Of a DNA stretch of 64,000 nt, positions 12,601 through 23,541 are shown piece by piece. A model generated the notes under the pieces. The model was not told where the DNA came from and did not search any database. It was given only the letters and a program-made list of their open reading frames with translations. The position numbers and the translations under genes are program-made. The stretch spans positions 248,001 through 312,000 of the forward strand of contig BDSL01000058.1 in NCBI GenBank assembly GCA_003116995.1, written 5' to 3'. The DNA is from Yamagishiella unicocca (lineage: Eukaryota; Chlorophyta; Chlorophyceae; Chlamydomonadales; Volvocaceae). Positions within the stretch are counted from its first letter, which is position 1; each line of letters begins with the position of its first letter.

Positions 12601-15600
12601 CCGACGCCGCCGCCGCGCCGACCGCCGCCGCTGCCAGGCTCTGCCGCAGGCCCCATCGGAGCTGCCACAACCCGACCCGCAGCCGCGGCCCTCCCGCTGC
12701 CGCCGCTCGCGGGCGTCGCCTGAGTTGGTGCTGAGGGCCTGTACTCTGGCTCCCAGGCGAACGTAGGCGAGCCGCTTGCATGTCGCCGGAGGTGGCGGCG
12801 GCCAGCGAAGGCGCGGAGGAGGTAGGTGGGGTCTTGAGTGAGAGCGGCGTGGGTTGCTGCCACAAGCCCACCACGCCAGTATACGCCGCCGCCGCCAGAT
12901 CATGGCGTGCCTCCGTCGAAGAGCCTCCGCCCCGGGCGGAACCCGCCGCCAGCACAGGCAGCGGCGTGGCTGCTGCTGCCCCAGTTGCGGAGGCAGCGGC
13001 CAGCTCCGGAACCGCCGGCGAGCTCAAAACCAAGAGCCTCTGCGCACCGGGCGGCAGAGCGGCCCCCACGGAGGCCGCAAGGGGTCCCGATGGGCCAGCC
13101 GCCAGCGCGGCCGCTGCCGCCGCGCTGCGAACCACCGCCAACGCCCAAGCCAGCGGCGGCGGCAGCCACGCGAAGGCGCCGGCCGCCCCGGCGGCGACGC
13201 CCGCGGCGGCCTGCGCCTCCAGGTTGGCGGCCGCCAGCGCCGCAGGAGCCGCCAGCGCGGCCTGGACGAGCGACGCGGCGTACGGCGAAGTGCCGAGGAT
13301 GGCCACCCTGGGCCGCTGTACGACGACCGGTACGGCGGACACGGCGTGGAAGTCGCTTCTGGCGGACACGGCCAGGTGGGCTGGCAGGGTGCCGTCCAGA
13401 AGGCCGCTGGCCACCGCGCGGGGCAGCGTCACTCGCAGCAACAACCTGCTGGGCATCGACGTTGCGGACGGGACCTCATCACCGCTGCTGCTGCTGCTGC
13501 TGCGGTTGCCCGCTCCCGCTCCCGCCAGCCGCGCCCTCCTGCAATCGCTGTCCGCCTCCTCCTCCTCCGCTTCCGCCCCGCTGCTGCCGTTCGATCCACC
13601 TGGTGCCGCCGCCCCAGGCGAAGCCGCGGCCCTCGTCCGGAAACGGAACCGTCGCGGCCATGGAAGGCCGCCCCGACCACCGAACCCCGCCACAGCGCCG
13701 CCGCTGTCAGGCGACGATGACGCCGACGCCGAGGCCGCCGAGGCCGCTCTCGCCCCGGCCATCGACACGGGCCCGATGCCCTGTCCCTGCCCCTGCTGCC
13801 CCTGCCGTGCCTGCTGCTCCTGCCGCGCCTGCTGCCCCTGCTGCCAGCAGCGCCGTATGAGGTTGCCAGCCAGGTGGTGCAGCGTGTTGCGAAGCAGGGA
13901 GACGGGGTGCAGCGGCGGCGGGTTGGCTGCGTCGCTGTACGGCTGGGCGTACAGCACCTGGACCACCTCGCACGGCACCTCCGTCTCCGACGCCGGCGCC
14001 GCCGCCGCAGGGACACCGGCGGCTGGCGCGGCGGGCTCCGGCGCCTGGGGGGCGGAAGGCACGGAGCCTGGCGCCGCCTCCGCATGCTGTGTCATCCGGC
14101 CCAGACCAGCAGCTCGAATACCTTCACCCGCTTCAGGCGCCGGGGCCCAGGCGGGGAAGGGCCCCCAGCGCGCGGGCTGCTTGCTCGGCGCCGCGGCCTG
14201 CTCCTGCCGCTCCGCTGCCGCCGGGCCCGCCGCGACGGCAGTCGCAGCGGCAGAGCTGCCGGCGCCACACCGCACCAGCGACACGGAGACCCTCCGGCAG
14301 TACTGCAGGTTGTGGCCCTCCAGCTCCAGGTCCAGTCGCACCGGCTCGTCGGGGCCGCCTGCTGCCGGGGCGGCGCCGCCAGCCCCCGCGCCGCCCCGCA
14401 CCCAGCTCAAGAGGTGCGCCACCGGCGAGCTCCGAGTCGCCGCGGCTGTGGCCGCCGCCCGGTTCGCGGCGCCTCGTCCGACAACCGGCCCCGAGTCGAC
14501 GCCGGAGTGCGGCGGCGGCGGGTGCGGCGGCGGCGGGTGCGGCGGCGCGGGCGCGTCCAGGGAGGGGTCAGGCAGCATCCCGCGCAGCAGGGCGTGATGC
14601 ACAGCAATGCGCGGCACCAGGCTGTCGTGCTTCCGCGCGACGCACGGCGCCCTTCGGGCTCCCTCCAGCGGGCACGTGCGCTGCTGTTGCTCGCCCTGCG
14701 CCTGTCGCGGGCTCTGCTGCAGCTGCTGCTCCCGGCCTGCGGGGCCAGCTTGCGACAGCCGGCAGATGAGGTCCATGTGGCGCTGCCTGAGGGGCGCAAG
14801 CGGAGGGACAGGCACGAGGACGCGGCAACATGAGCAGGACGAGCGGGCAGAGAGGGGCCACATCTCGGCAGGCTGGCCAGCGGTGGTTCATGGCATGGGA
14901 GCCCACGAGCAAACACGTGAGCAGAGCGCGTCACACTACCGTTGGCGCCAACAAACGCGTCACACTACCGCTGGCGCCAACCAACGCGCCCCGCGCACGG
15001 AGGACTTTCCTCGGACACTCGGCTGGCGGCGGGGGGTCGGAACTCCAGCCACCCGCCACCCACCGATCAATTCTCCCATCGCCCCCGCGGAGGATACCCT
15101 GGTGCTCCCTCGGACGCTGACCCACGCGGTGCCTTCCTCCACTTATACACAACACCGAGGAGCCGCCGCAGTGCCTGCCCCGGCACGCATCCCGCAGCCG
15201 CAGCCTGCGCCGCCGCGCTGCATCCCTCCCCCCGCCTCCCTCCCCCCCCCTCCCCCCGCCTCCCTTCCCCCGCCTCACCGATAGGCCAGCATGCGATGGA
15301 AGGAGAAGAAGCCGCGACCACCGTCCGGGGCATCCGCCGCCGGGCCTGGCGCCTGCAGCGGGGGGCCCGGCGGCGGCTGTTGCTGCTGCTGCTGAGGTTC
15401 CCGCTGATTCCGCCGCTCCATCTCCTCGGGCAGTAGCGCCCCCGCCTCAGTCACAAACCACTGCTCGCCAAAGGTGTGGTAGCGAGACACCTGCGCGGCG
15501 GTGCGGGTGGCGGCGAATCAGGACCTTGGTTGGGGGATGTGGCGGGAGAGGATTAGGGGTCGGCGCGGCCTCAGACTAGGTGGACATGGGGCGGTACGAC

Positions 15601-18452
15601 CTCCGCTTCTTCCAGGTCGGAGGGCCGCACCCCGCAGTCCATCATCTTCGGCTGTGTCGCAGCAAGCAGGGCGGAAGTGTTCGCACAATGCCTGGTGCAA
15701 CCCACCTAGTCTGCTTGTCGCGACGGAGCCATAGGGAAGTGCCATACTAGAAATGCATTACAGCCCCCCCCCCCGCCCCCCGGTCCTTATGCCACCCCCC
15801 GCAACCCGGTTCGCTCACCGGAAGCAGCGCCTTCGGCAGTGGGATGCGAGCCCGCGCTGCGAGGCGCCGCATGCGCCGCATGACGCGCTTTCGCTCGAGA
15901 GCCAGCCGCAGGCCCCAGCTGCCGCCAGCGTTGCCGTACAAGGCCTCCCGCTGCGCCGCCGCCAGGTCCGCCGGCGGCTGGCCGCTCAGGGCGACGCCCG
16001 CCGCGGAGGCCGCCTCCATCTCGTCGGGCCCCGGCGCTAGGATCTCCTCCATGGCCAGGGCTACCCCCACCTGGTCCTCGTCCAGGCTCTCCGTCGCGAT
16101 GATGCCAGCGCAGCAGTGCGGCTCGCCTCCGAGTGTCGCGGGCGGCCCCGCCGCTGCCGGGTCCATGGGGTTCGTACACACAGGCAGGGGCGGCCGCCGG
16201 GTGGGCATCGACAGGAAGCTGGTGAGGCTGCTGCTGCGGCTCAACTCGGCCGCCGCCACCGCGTCGGCGGCGGCGCCGCCGCCGCTGCAGTAGCTGGATG
16301 GCGACCCGCGGGAAAGCGTGCCGGCGCCGTCGTACGAAGTGCCGTACAGGCTGTCCCCGCGCAGCAGGCTCCCGCTGCTCTGGCTGCCCAGGCTGCTGCA
16401 GCTCGCCACGCTTGCCAAGCTCACCGTCGACGACGCGCGCAGCAGAGGCGACGCGTGCGGCTGGGGCGCGGCGGCGGCGGGGCCGGCCGGGGACGGCTGA
16501 GCGGCAGCGGTGCCTGTCGGGCTTGCGTCCGACGAGGCCAGGTCCGATCGGCCGCCGGCTGCCGCGTGAACCGCCGCCAGCGCGGCCCGCCCAAAGCTGC
16601 CGAGGCCGCCTGGTGTCGACGCATCAGCCACCGCCGCCACCACTGCCGACAGCGACGGCGCAGTGGCGTCGGGATTGCCCGCAGGCCAGCTGCCGCCGCC
16701 TCCTCTGGCTCCCTGGCCGCCCCTCGTGCTGCGGCCGCTCCCGCTGCTGCTGCCCCGGCTGCTTCCCGCCCCCCCGGTGGTGATGGTCCTGGCCTGCGAG
16801 AAGCTGATGAGGCGCACCAGCTGGTCCTCCGGCAGGTAGTACGTGGCGAAGTGGCTAGCCCAGCCGGCGCTCTCCACCAGTTCAGCCAGCGCGGCGTTGC
16901 CCACGGCGGGAGTGGCGAAGGCGATGCAGCGGACGCGCGGTCGGGGCCAGTCGGGCAGCTCTCGGAGCAGGCGCAGCGTGCACAGCTTCGCAACAGCGCC
17001 TGGGAAGGCGCAGGAGGTGTAGGAGCGGGGTGGAGCGGGGTGGAGTTTGGGGCTTGAGGGAGGTAGATGAGGTGAAGCTGTCCCGGGGAGCAGTCCGGGG
17101 GAGGAGGGACTGCCGCATGTGGGCGGATGCGGGGTGCAGGCGGCAGGAAACGGCCGCGGCTGGAAGGGGTTGTCTAAGGGTTTGGGACGGGTCGCGGGCC
17201 GTGACACTCACCTCCAAGCGAGTGGCCGCACAGCACGAGCCGCAAGCCCCTGCTGACGGCCAGTTCGTACAGCTGCTCCACGTGGATTGCACGAGCCCGG
17301 TCGAGGAAGCCACGATGGGCAGCCGGGATGGACTGTATGCGAGTTGCGGGTCAAGGGAGGGTGGACAATTGAGCGTTGTGTATTGTTGCGGGTGAACAAT
17401 GGAGCCGAGTATGTTGGTATGAGAGCGGACTATTGGACAGCGGATACAAGTGGACAACTGAGCATACTAAATTTACATACGAGAGCGCGACCGGGCGTCA
17501 TGGGGGTGGAAGTCAGTACAGGTGCACGGCGAGGAAAGGGGCCTTGGGGATGCGGGGGTTCGGAGGCACCCACGTCTTCATTGGTATTTGCGCACCCACG
17601 TCTTTTGGGGCAGGCCTGCCGTTGCAGGTCCCCTCCCTATTCACATTTAGGCGAAGGGGAAGGTGCCGTTGGAATTGCACACGGTTCCCATGGCATGTGT
17701 TTGAAAGGCTTGAAGGAAACTGGGCAGGCGCGGGAGTGGGTTTGGATTCCCCCGCCCTGTCCCGCATAGCTATGGCCTATTGACCGCATCTAGCGGTAGT
17801 ACGTGGACCCTGCGGTCCATACCTGCTGGTCGGCTGCCAGACGTGCGGATTCTGCCCACACCGGAGTGTGGAGGAGATTCGCGTCCGCAAGGATGTCCTG
17901 GAACTGCTTTGTGCCCATAAATGCAACATACATGGAAGTGGGGGAAGTAGCGATGAGGTAGTGCTGGGGTATCCCTGATAAGCTTAGCTGCACGGCCTGG
18001 AGCTGAACCCAACCAGGCGGGAAGCTGGAGAGGAAGTCTGTAACCTTAGCGACCACACCGTCCTCGTCGAGCTCCAGCTTCTTGTATACGCACTCGCTGA
18101 GTATAAGGGATGCGATAAAATCTTGAAGTTCATCTGCACCCTCCAGCCGCAGCAAGCGGCACGCGTGCTGAAGAGGTTCGTCATCGATCGCGTCCGCTTT
18201 TTGGCCAACACCCTCAACCCTGCTGCGTTCAGAGCACTCATGTACAGCGTTTAAAATTATTCCAGATTGCCTTATGATGGTGCGAAACCGCCTGCTACGG
18301 CGCGGCAAAGCCAGCCTAGCTGAGGTTGGTCGCTCCCGTCTGGGCGCAAACGCAGTGCTTGCTCGACGACTTGGTTGTTCCGTAAGGCCATAGTCGCGAT
18401 AGTCAAACGGCAGGCCCGACCGCCGCGAGTGCGATGCTCGGACCGGCGCCAT
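9631..18452 (-). CDS. giant class-3 lipase-domain protein with long C-terminal extension
   Basis: The fungal-lipase (class 3) alpha/beta hydrolase fold suggests acyl-ester hydrolysis of glycerolipids; the true substrate is unknown. Exons on the minus strand: 18452-17823, 17332-17212, 16999-15819, 15490-15279, 14786-10745 and, less surely, 10461-9631; all phases agree, about 2,338 residues. VAFMGTKQFQDIL lies near residue 170. The nucleophile elbow CGHSLGG is near 245. Then come VRCIAFATPAVGN, the Asp-bearing LPEDQLVRL, and SFHRMLAYR with the His on exon 4. About 330 low-complexity residues interrupt the fold between Asp and His. Exon 5 (4 kb) encodes mostly Ala/Gly/Pro sequence with VAILGTSPYAAS near residue 1200. 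The last exon has VVPVLLTCADSP near 2155 and a polyQ run. Plus-strand ORFs across exon 5 are GC-rich shadows. Large plant lipases of this class with extra C-terminal domains are known. Confidence 0.85.
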
Positions 18453-19053
18453 CGTTGCGCTAACAGAGCGTCATGTTCGCCTTATAAGAGAGCTAGCAGT
18501 CTCGTAAGTGCACCATACTACTTATCAGCTTCCTCATGGGGTGCGGGAACAATACTGACATCAATGTCGGCATCTGGAACCCGAATGTGCGGCACCTAGA
18601 GGTACTGCACGACGACTCATTAAAGATGAGACTGTGTCAATATCATTATGTTGGGGCTTACTATACCCGAATTGCTGCTCACGAGACCTGCCTTGGCACG
18701 TCTCCCATCCCAACGACTTGATTGGACGGTTGGTCAAGAAGTAGCATGTCCCAGCAATTGGATATCAGTAGCATAATAAACGCTACGAAACACCGTCACC
18801 GTGGGCTGGAGGAGTCTGGGGCCGGGCGGGGAGACGTTCTGGGGCCCGAGGGTTTGGCACAACCCTCGACATCCGTCAGTGCCAGAGCGAAGAGCACTAC
18901 CACAAACATTTCGCATGGCTCCCGACACAGCTACGGTTGTGTGTTGTTGGATCGTCTAGCGACATTTTTCTTGACGGTGGGGCACGAGCACTGCAACCCG
19001 TGGTTGGAACAAACACGGGGCGCTCTGTAACAAGCCCCAACGCAGCCACACAG

Positions 19054-19082
19054 CTCACTCCCTGATGTTGATAGGGAGTGAG
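19054..19082. repeat. perfect 10-bp stem hairpin
   Basis: CTCACTCCCT and AGGGAGTGAG form a perfect 10-bp inverted repeat around a 9-nt loop. A TGTAA precedes it at 19026-19030. No gene is linked to it. Confidence 0.6.
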
Positions 19083-19208
19083 CGGTAGGGGTAAACTCCG
19101 GCAAACTCCGCACACCGGTATACAGAACTATGGCGCTCTGCGCGACATAGGACAGGTGCTTGCCCCAAATTGTGTGCTCGCTCTTCCCACCTAACGGCGC
19201 TATGTTCT

Positions 19209-19256
19209 GCCCGATGATTCTACCTTTTAAGGTCTGGCGCCCACTGTAAGGATTAC
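19209..19256 (+). repeat. dispersed repeat, copy A
   Basis: GCCCGATGATTCTACC, then GGTCTGG, CCCACTGTAA and GATTAC match in order, with few differences, a segment at 63687-63732. The match contains TGTAA, so both could be 3' ends of the same retroelement family. That origin is inference. Confidence 0.5.
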
Positions 19257-20337
19257 TATTACTCTACTCAACATGCCCGTGCATTCGTGGGCCGACGGGT
19301 GCCTAGAGGAGCATCCAACGCAGAAAGCGAGGGTAAACACTGTGAACTGCGGTGCAAGGATTTTTGAGTGCGCATCCGGTGCTTCGCTACCTGAGGCACG
19401 GCCAGAATACATGTTGCACGTTCATTGCTCATTATTTTAGCGCCCAGACTTCGCGAGTCGAGCCCAGCAGAGCCGACGATGGCGGCGGCGACGTCAGCAA
19501 CTTAGGTCGTACAGGCGGTATCAGTGACAAAAACGTGCATGCCAATCCGGGCATGCCCGCAATAAACGTCTTCGAAAAGCGATTAGGCATCCCCATCATA
19601 TTTGAATGATGTGTCTTGTTAAGTTGTGATTCGGTCTAGTTGTCCTCAGGTGGGTATTCTCGACAAGAGAAGACTAATACAATCAGCGACTCCCACTAAC
19701 ACAGTCATAAATATCAACAGCTAATCCAACGCACAAAACATGTTCCAGCGTGTGCTTTGAGGTAAATCACGTGAGGCGCCGCTAAACTTGGCGCAGTCCG
19801 GTCGGCCCGCATAACCGACGACACATCCCACAGTTGCCCCGAGTCCAGCCTTTCGCAGGATGAGCCCCCGCACACACATTTGGCCAACGCAACCCAGGTA
19901 GAGCGGGAGAAGCAGGCAATGTCCTCGCCCTTCGCTCACTGTCCCTGCATGTGCCCAGCCTGCCTTGGCATTCCTGCCACGTGTCAACCTTTCCATGCGC
20001 AACGTCCCGCCTGCAAATGCACCTTGGCCAACCCCATAAAGAATGCTTGGGAGGGCATGACGGCTGCATGCAACCATGACTTGCGGAAGCAGAAAGCCTA
20101 GGATGCTCGGACTCCGTAACTTCAGTCATGCATTTACGGTCAGCCGAAACGTCAGGCAGGTTCGACATACGTGCCTCATGCAGCAATTAAGTAGGTAATA
20201 TTCGCCAAGTCTTGCCATACAGCCGGCGCTCGTCTCCCGCCGCACGATGATATTCGCACTCCCTCCCATCTATCTGCAGCGCGACCGTGTCGCTTGCATG
20301 GCCTCGCAACGCCGTGCCAGGCGCGTCGCTGTCTGGG

Positions 20338-22565
20338 TCAAAAGTCCCTGTCGCCGCGGAAACTCTTCTTGGGTGGCAAACCCAACGCCCGCGGACCCTG
20401 CGGGCCCTTGCCTGCCCCCAGGCCCGGCAGGTGCGCGTTCTTCGGCGGGTAGTTGTCCGCGTGGTGCGCGTCAGAGCGTGGGCCGCAGCTAGGCTTCCGC
20501 AGCAGCTCCATGGCCTTTGGCGGCTGGCCCCGTGCGCCCGCCAGCGCCGGCAGCGCCGGGAGCTTGTCATCAATGAGGGCAGCCGCGGAGGCTGACGGCG
20601 ACACCTTCCCGCGAGACACCGCCGTGCGCAGCTGCCCGTACGAGGGCTGGCGCAATTCATGCGGGTGCAGGCGGGACGCCTGGCCAAGCGCCGGCAGCTG
20701 CTTCCACTCCGCCTGGGGGCCCATGGGGCCCGGCTCCGAAATCGAAAGCTTCCTGGACAAGTTACTTGCGCGGCTGGCAGCGATGGACCTCTGCCGCGAC
20801 GGGCTCTCGTTGCTGCCGTGCAGGGTCATGCCGGTCAACGCCTGGCGCTGCGTGTTGCGATCCCGGTCAGCCGACTGGCGCGAGGCGCTGCCGCCGATGA
20901 TTGCGTTGTGAAGCGGGTTGCCGCTTTGCGGCGGCCCTTCGCCGCCCCGACCTCCCTTCAGGTGCTGATCCTGCGCCTGCTTGCCGCCGTCGCCGCGCGA
21001 TGCCACGGGGCCCGCGCCCGCTTGCTGCCGGCCGCCAACGCCGCCCTTTTGAGGCCCCACGGGCTGCTGCTTGTCCTTGAAGTTCGCCCAGCTGCGGAGG
21101 TCCATGGGCATGTCCGCCAGGTGCCCCTTGCCCTCCTCGCTGGCCATGAGACCTGCCAGCATGGGCTTCTGCTCTTTCCTGGTCGACGCCTTTGCGTTGG
21201 ACGCCTGACGCTGCTCCACAGCATCCAAGTCGTCCGGCAGGTCGCCCAGGTCCGCAGACGACGCCCCGCTGAGCTCACGCCGCAGCTCAGGGTCCTCTAT
21301 CGATTTGGAGGAGGCATACCGCCCGGCCGCTTTGCCCACCGTTGGCGCTCGCACCGGTGCGGCTGCCGTCACCGAGACGTGGGACGCCGCGCGACTCAGG
21401 CCCAACGACGACGCCGTGTCGTCCTCATCGTCCCCATCCGCGGTGGCGGCGTCGGGAGCCGAGGCCTCCGGTGACTTGTCAGATGCTGGAGTGACGTCAG
21501 GCGCATCGCCATCGTTCTCTCCCAACAAAGCGTCAAGGTCGTCATCATCATCGTCATTGCCGCCCGCTGCGCCTCCAGCCCCCTGCTTTGCCGCGCTGCC
21601 ATGGAGTTCCAATAGACCCTGCCAACGCTCGCCCTGCCCCTGGAGCTTTGTCAGCAGGCTGGTCAGGCATGCCGCCACTGCCTGAGGGGTTCCATCGCTG
21701 CTGCAGGCTGTGACGACGGCAGCAAGAGAACTCTTGAACCGGTCCGCGTTTACAGACCCGCTGTCAGCTGCGTCCTCCCGCCACGCCGCATCGAGGGCTG
21801 CGCCGTGCACCACCGGCGCACTGCCGGCGATGATGGTACTGAGGATATCCTGCCAATGGGAAATGAAGTCCACATGCCACGATATAGGATTTAGGAGATG
21901 CAGGCAGTGGGTACAATGCCCCACCAGACAACAGCAGTGGCCGTCCATGAACTAAGATGTGTCCCCGTTACGACGATGTCATAGTCTTCCATGCAAGACG
22001 CACCTGCACGACCGCTTGAGCTGCTGCGTAGTACTGTATCTTGCTGACGGTCCCACCCACCGCAAGCCATGTCTGCCAGGCCTCCAGCTGTGGCGAAATG
22101 ACAGCATCGCATATATCCACCTGTACACGCCAATCGACATGCCACTTTCAAGTGATTAAAGCAGAGCCGCCGTGTACGGGGGCGGCCACAGCAGCCCTTT
22201 CAGGTTTAAGCAGTGACTTTGGACTGTACCCGCAAGATCACAGGCAACACCTCACCTTGATATGTTCCTGGTTTCCATCATCCTGGCCATCCGTACTGCG
22301 GGTCATTTAATGGGGACTCAGGTACCATGCAAAGAAGAGGGCACATGTACCCCGGCGCAACTCCGACAAGCAAGCATATGGCTGGAGCCCCATAGATATA
22401 CACAGCTCCTCACCTGCTCCATTCCACGCCAGCCGCACTGTTGTTAGCCTGCAGGACGCTCGTCAGGCAATGCGCCAACCCCAAGGGCGGGGCGTTTTCC
22501 AAGCTCTGTAAGTGTTCAAGCCGCTTTAGCAAAACGGACTCCAGTTGAGGCGCTGAGAGGTACAT
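20338..22565 (-). CDS. unrecognised, mainly disordered protein
   Basis: I do not recognise the family. Four in-phase exons are supported: 22565-22414, 22295-22256 (only 40 nt), 22087-22004 and 21849-20338, giving 595 residues from MYLSAPQLES. The first ~190 residues look helical (LLKRLEHLQSLE, LEAWQTWLAVGGTVSKIQYY, SSLAAVVTACSSDG) and could be a folded, perhaps HEAT-like, domain. The rest is low complexity: a run of six Asp followed by LDALLGENDGD, then Ser/Ala/Gly-rich and basic sequence with KLSISEP, ending KKSFRGDRDF. The start is uncertain: the frame stays open 5' of the ATG to an AG at 22664, which could join an upstream exon ending near 22846. It is divergent from CCDC25. Confidence 0.7.
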
Positions 22566-23541
22566 TTCCGGGGTATGGGCCTGCTGGCCTATGGCACTTC
22601 GATTCGCCTCGTCAGTTGAAGCGTCCGGGCAGAAGAAAGAAGCCGCAGATGGCGGCCAGAAATCTACATGAAAAGAACCAAAATGCTGTGGTGAAGCGCC
22701 GGTTCGTAATTGCCCTTTCGCCCCAGGTGCAAGTGAACTTCCAAGCACAGCGTAAAGCGAACCGGCGCCGCGCCTAATCGCAGGTAGACAAGCGGCAGCA
22801 AGGGTAGGAAATATTCGTAGACGAACCTTCAGACGCACCTGGCCGCCTTGCCCTTTGTGCGTTCGCGCTTCCCAGCTCAGGCGACGCTCCGATACTTAGC
22901 ACCTATATCTTCCGCATTTTCATCAATCGACACAATCAAGTAGCACGATGAACGGACGAATTGTTATCCAAGCTTAATGTCCGCCTTATCTCAGACGCTG
23001 CGAAGCGTCAAGTGCGCAGAAGTCCTGCAAATCCCTACGGGCTTGCCTTGAAAGAAGATAGGTTCAAGCGCAGTACCTCTGATAAGATAGGTTGAGTTTG
23101 AGATTGAGCACGGGCATTGCAGAACCTATGTGATGTAATGCATTATTCTTTGCAGGCTTGCCTGTACGGCAGGAATCGGAGTAGACCAGGTGCCCATACG
23201 AAGCCAAATTTGCTACAATAAGCAAGTAGATCAAAATAGATGGACTAGGCAAGGCAAACCACATGCCATCAAACCAGTTAAATTGAAATTTGATTGTGGC
23301 ACCTTATTACAAAGCTTTCCGGCAATATATGCACATTGCACACATCTCGGGGTACGCATAAGCAGCTTAGGCTAAACGGTGCCGGCAGCCTACTCCTGCC
23401 TAGTTTCCTTGAAAGCGGTGCCGTCGGCGCATCGTCCGGTCCGGGCCTGAATACGTCCATACCCCATCCTACCCTACGCATTAACTTAAGCTCCACGGAT
23501 CAAGTGTCGAACCCTGCACGGTTTGGAGGGCCGGCTGCACG
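22566..23541. promoter_or_regulatory. divergent 5' region of the 20-22 kb gene and CCDC25
   Basis: This separates two start codons that face away from each other. It probably contains both 5' UTRs, including a possible non-coding first exon of the left gene that ends at a GTGCGT donor near 22845. No TATA box was assigned. Confidence 0.4.

Larger units (their letters stand above)
18453..20337. other. spacer upstream of lipase and downstream of the 20-22 kb gene
   Basis: About 1.9 kb of mixed, less GC-rich sequence. It should hold the lipase promoter on the right side of 18452 and the 3' UTR of the next minus-strand gene. Small ORFs in both strands lack biased codon use or recognisable motifs. 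A hairpin lies at 19054-19082 and a dispersed repeat at 19209-19256. Confidence 0.4.

Noticed and set aside
10635..14833. Long plus-strand ORFs (699, 605, 340 and 319 codons)
   Set aside because: They overlap the minus-strand lipase exon 5, which joins in phase with conserved lipase exons. Ala/Gly/Pro-rich GC sequence opens several frames, and the plus-strand products are only Arg/Pro/Ala-rich.
18453..20337. Search for tRNA, CRISPR or bacterial-type features in the spacer
   Set aside because: No cloverleaf, spaced direct repeats or operon-like ORFs were seen, and the window is clearly nuclear eukaryotic DNA.
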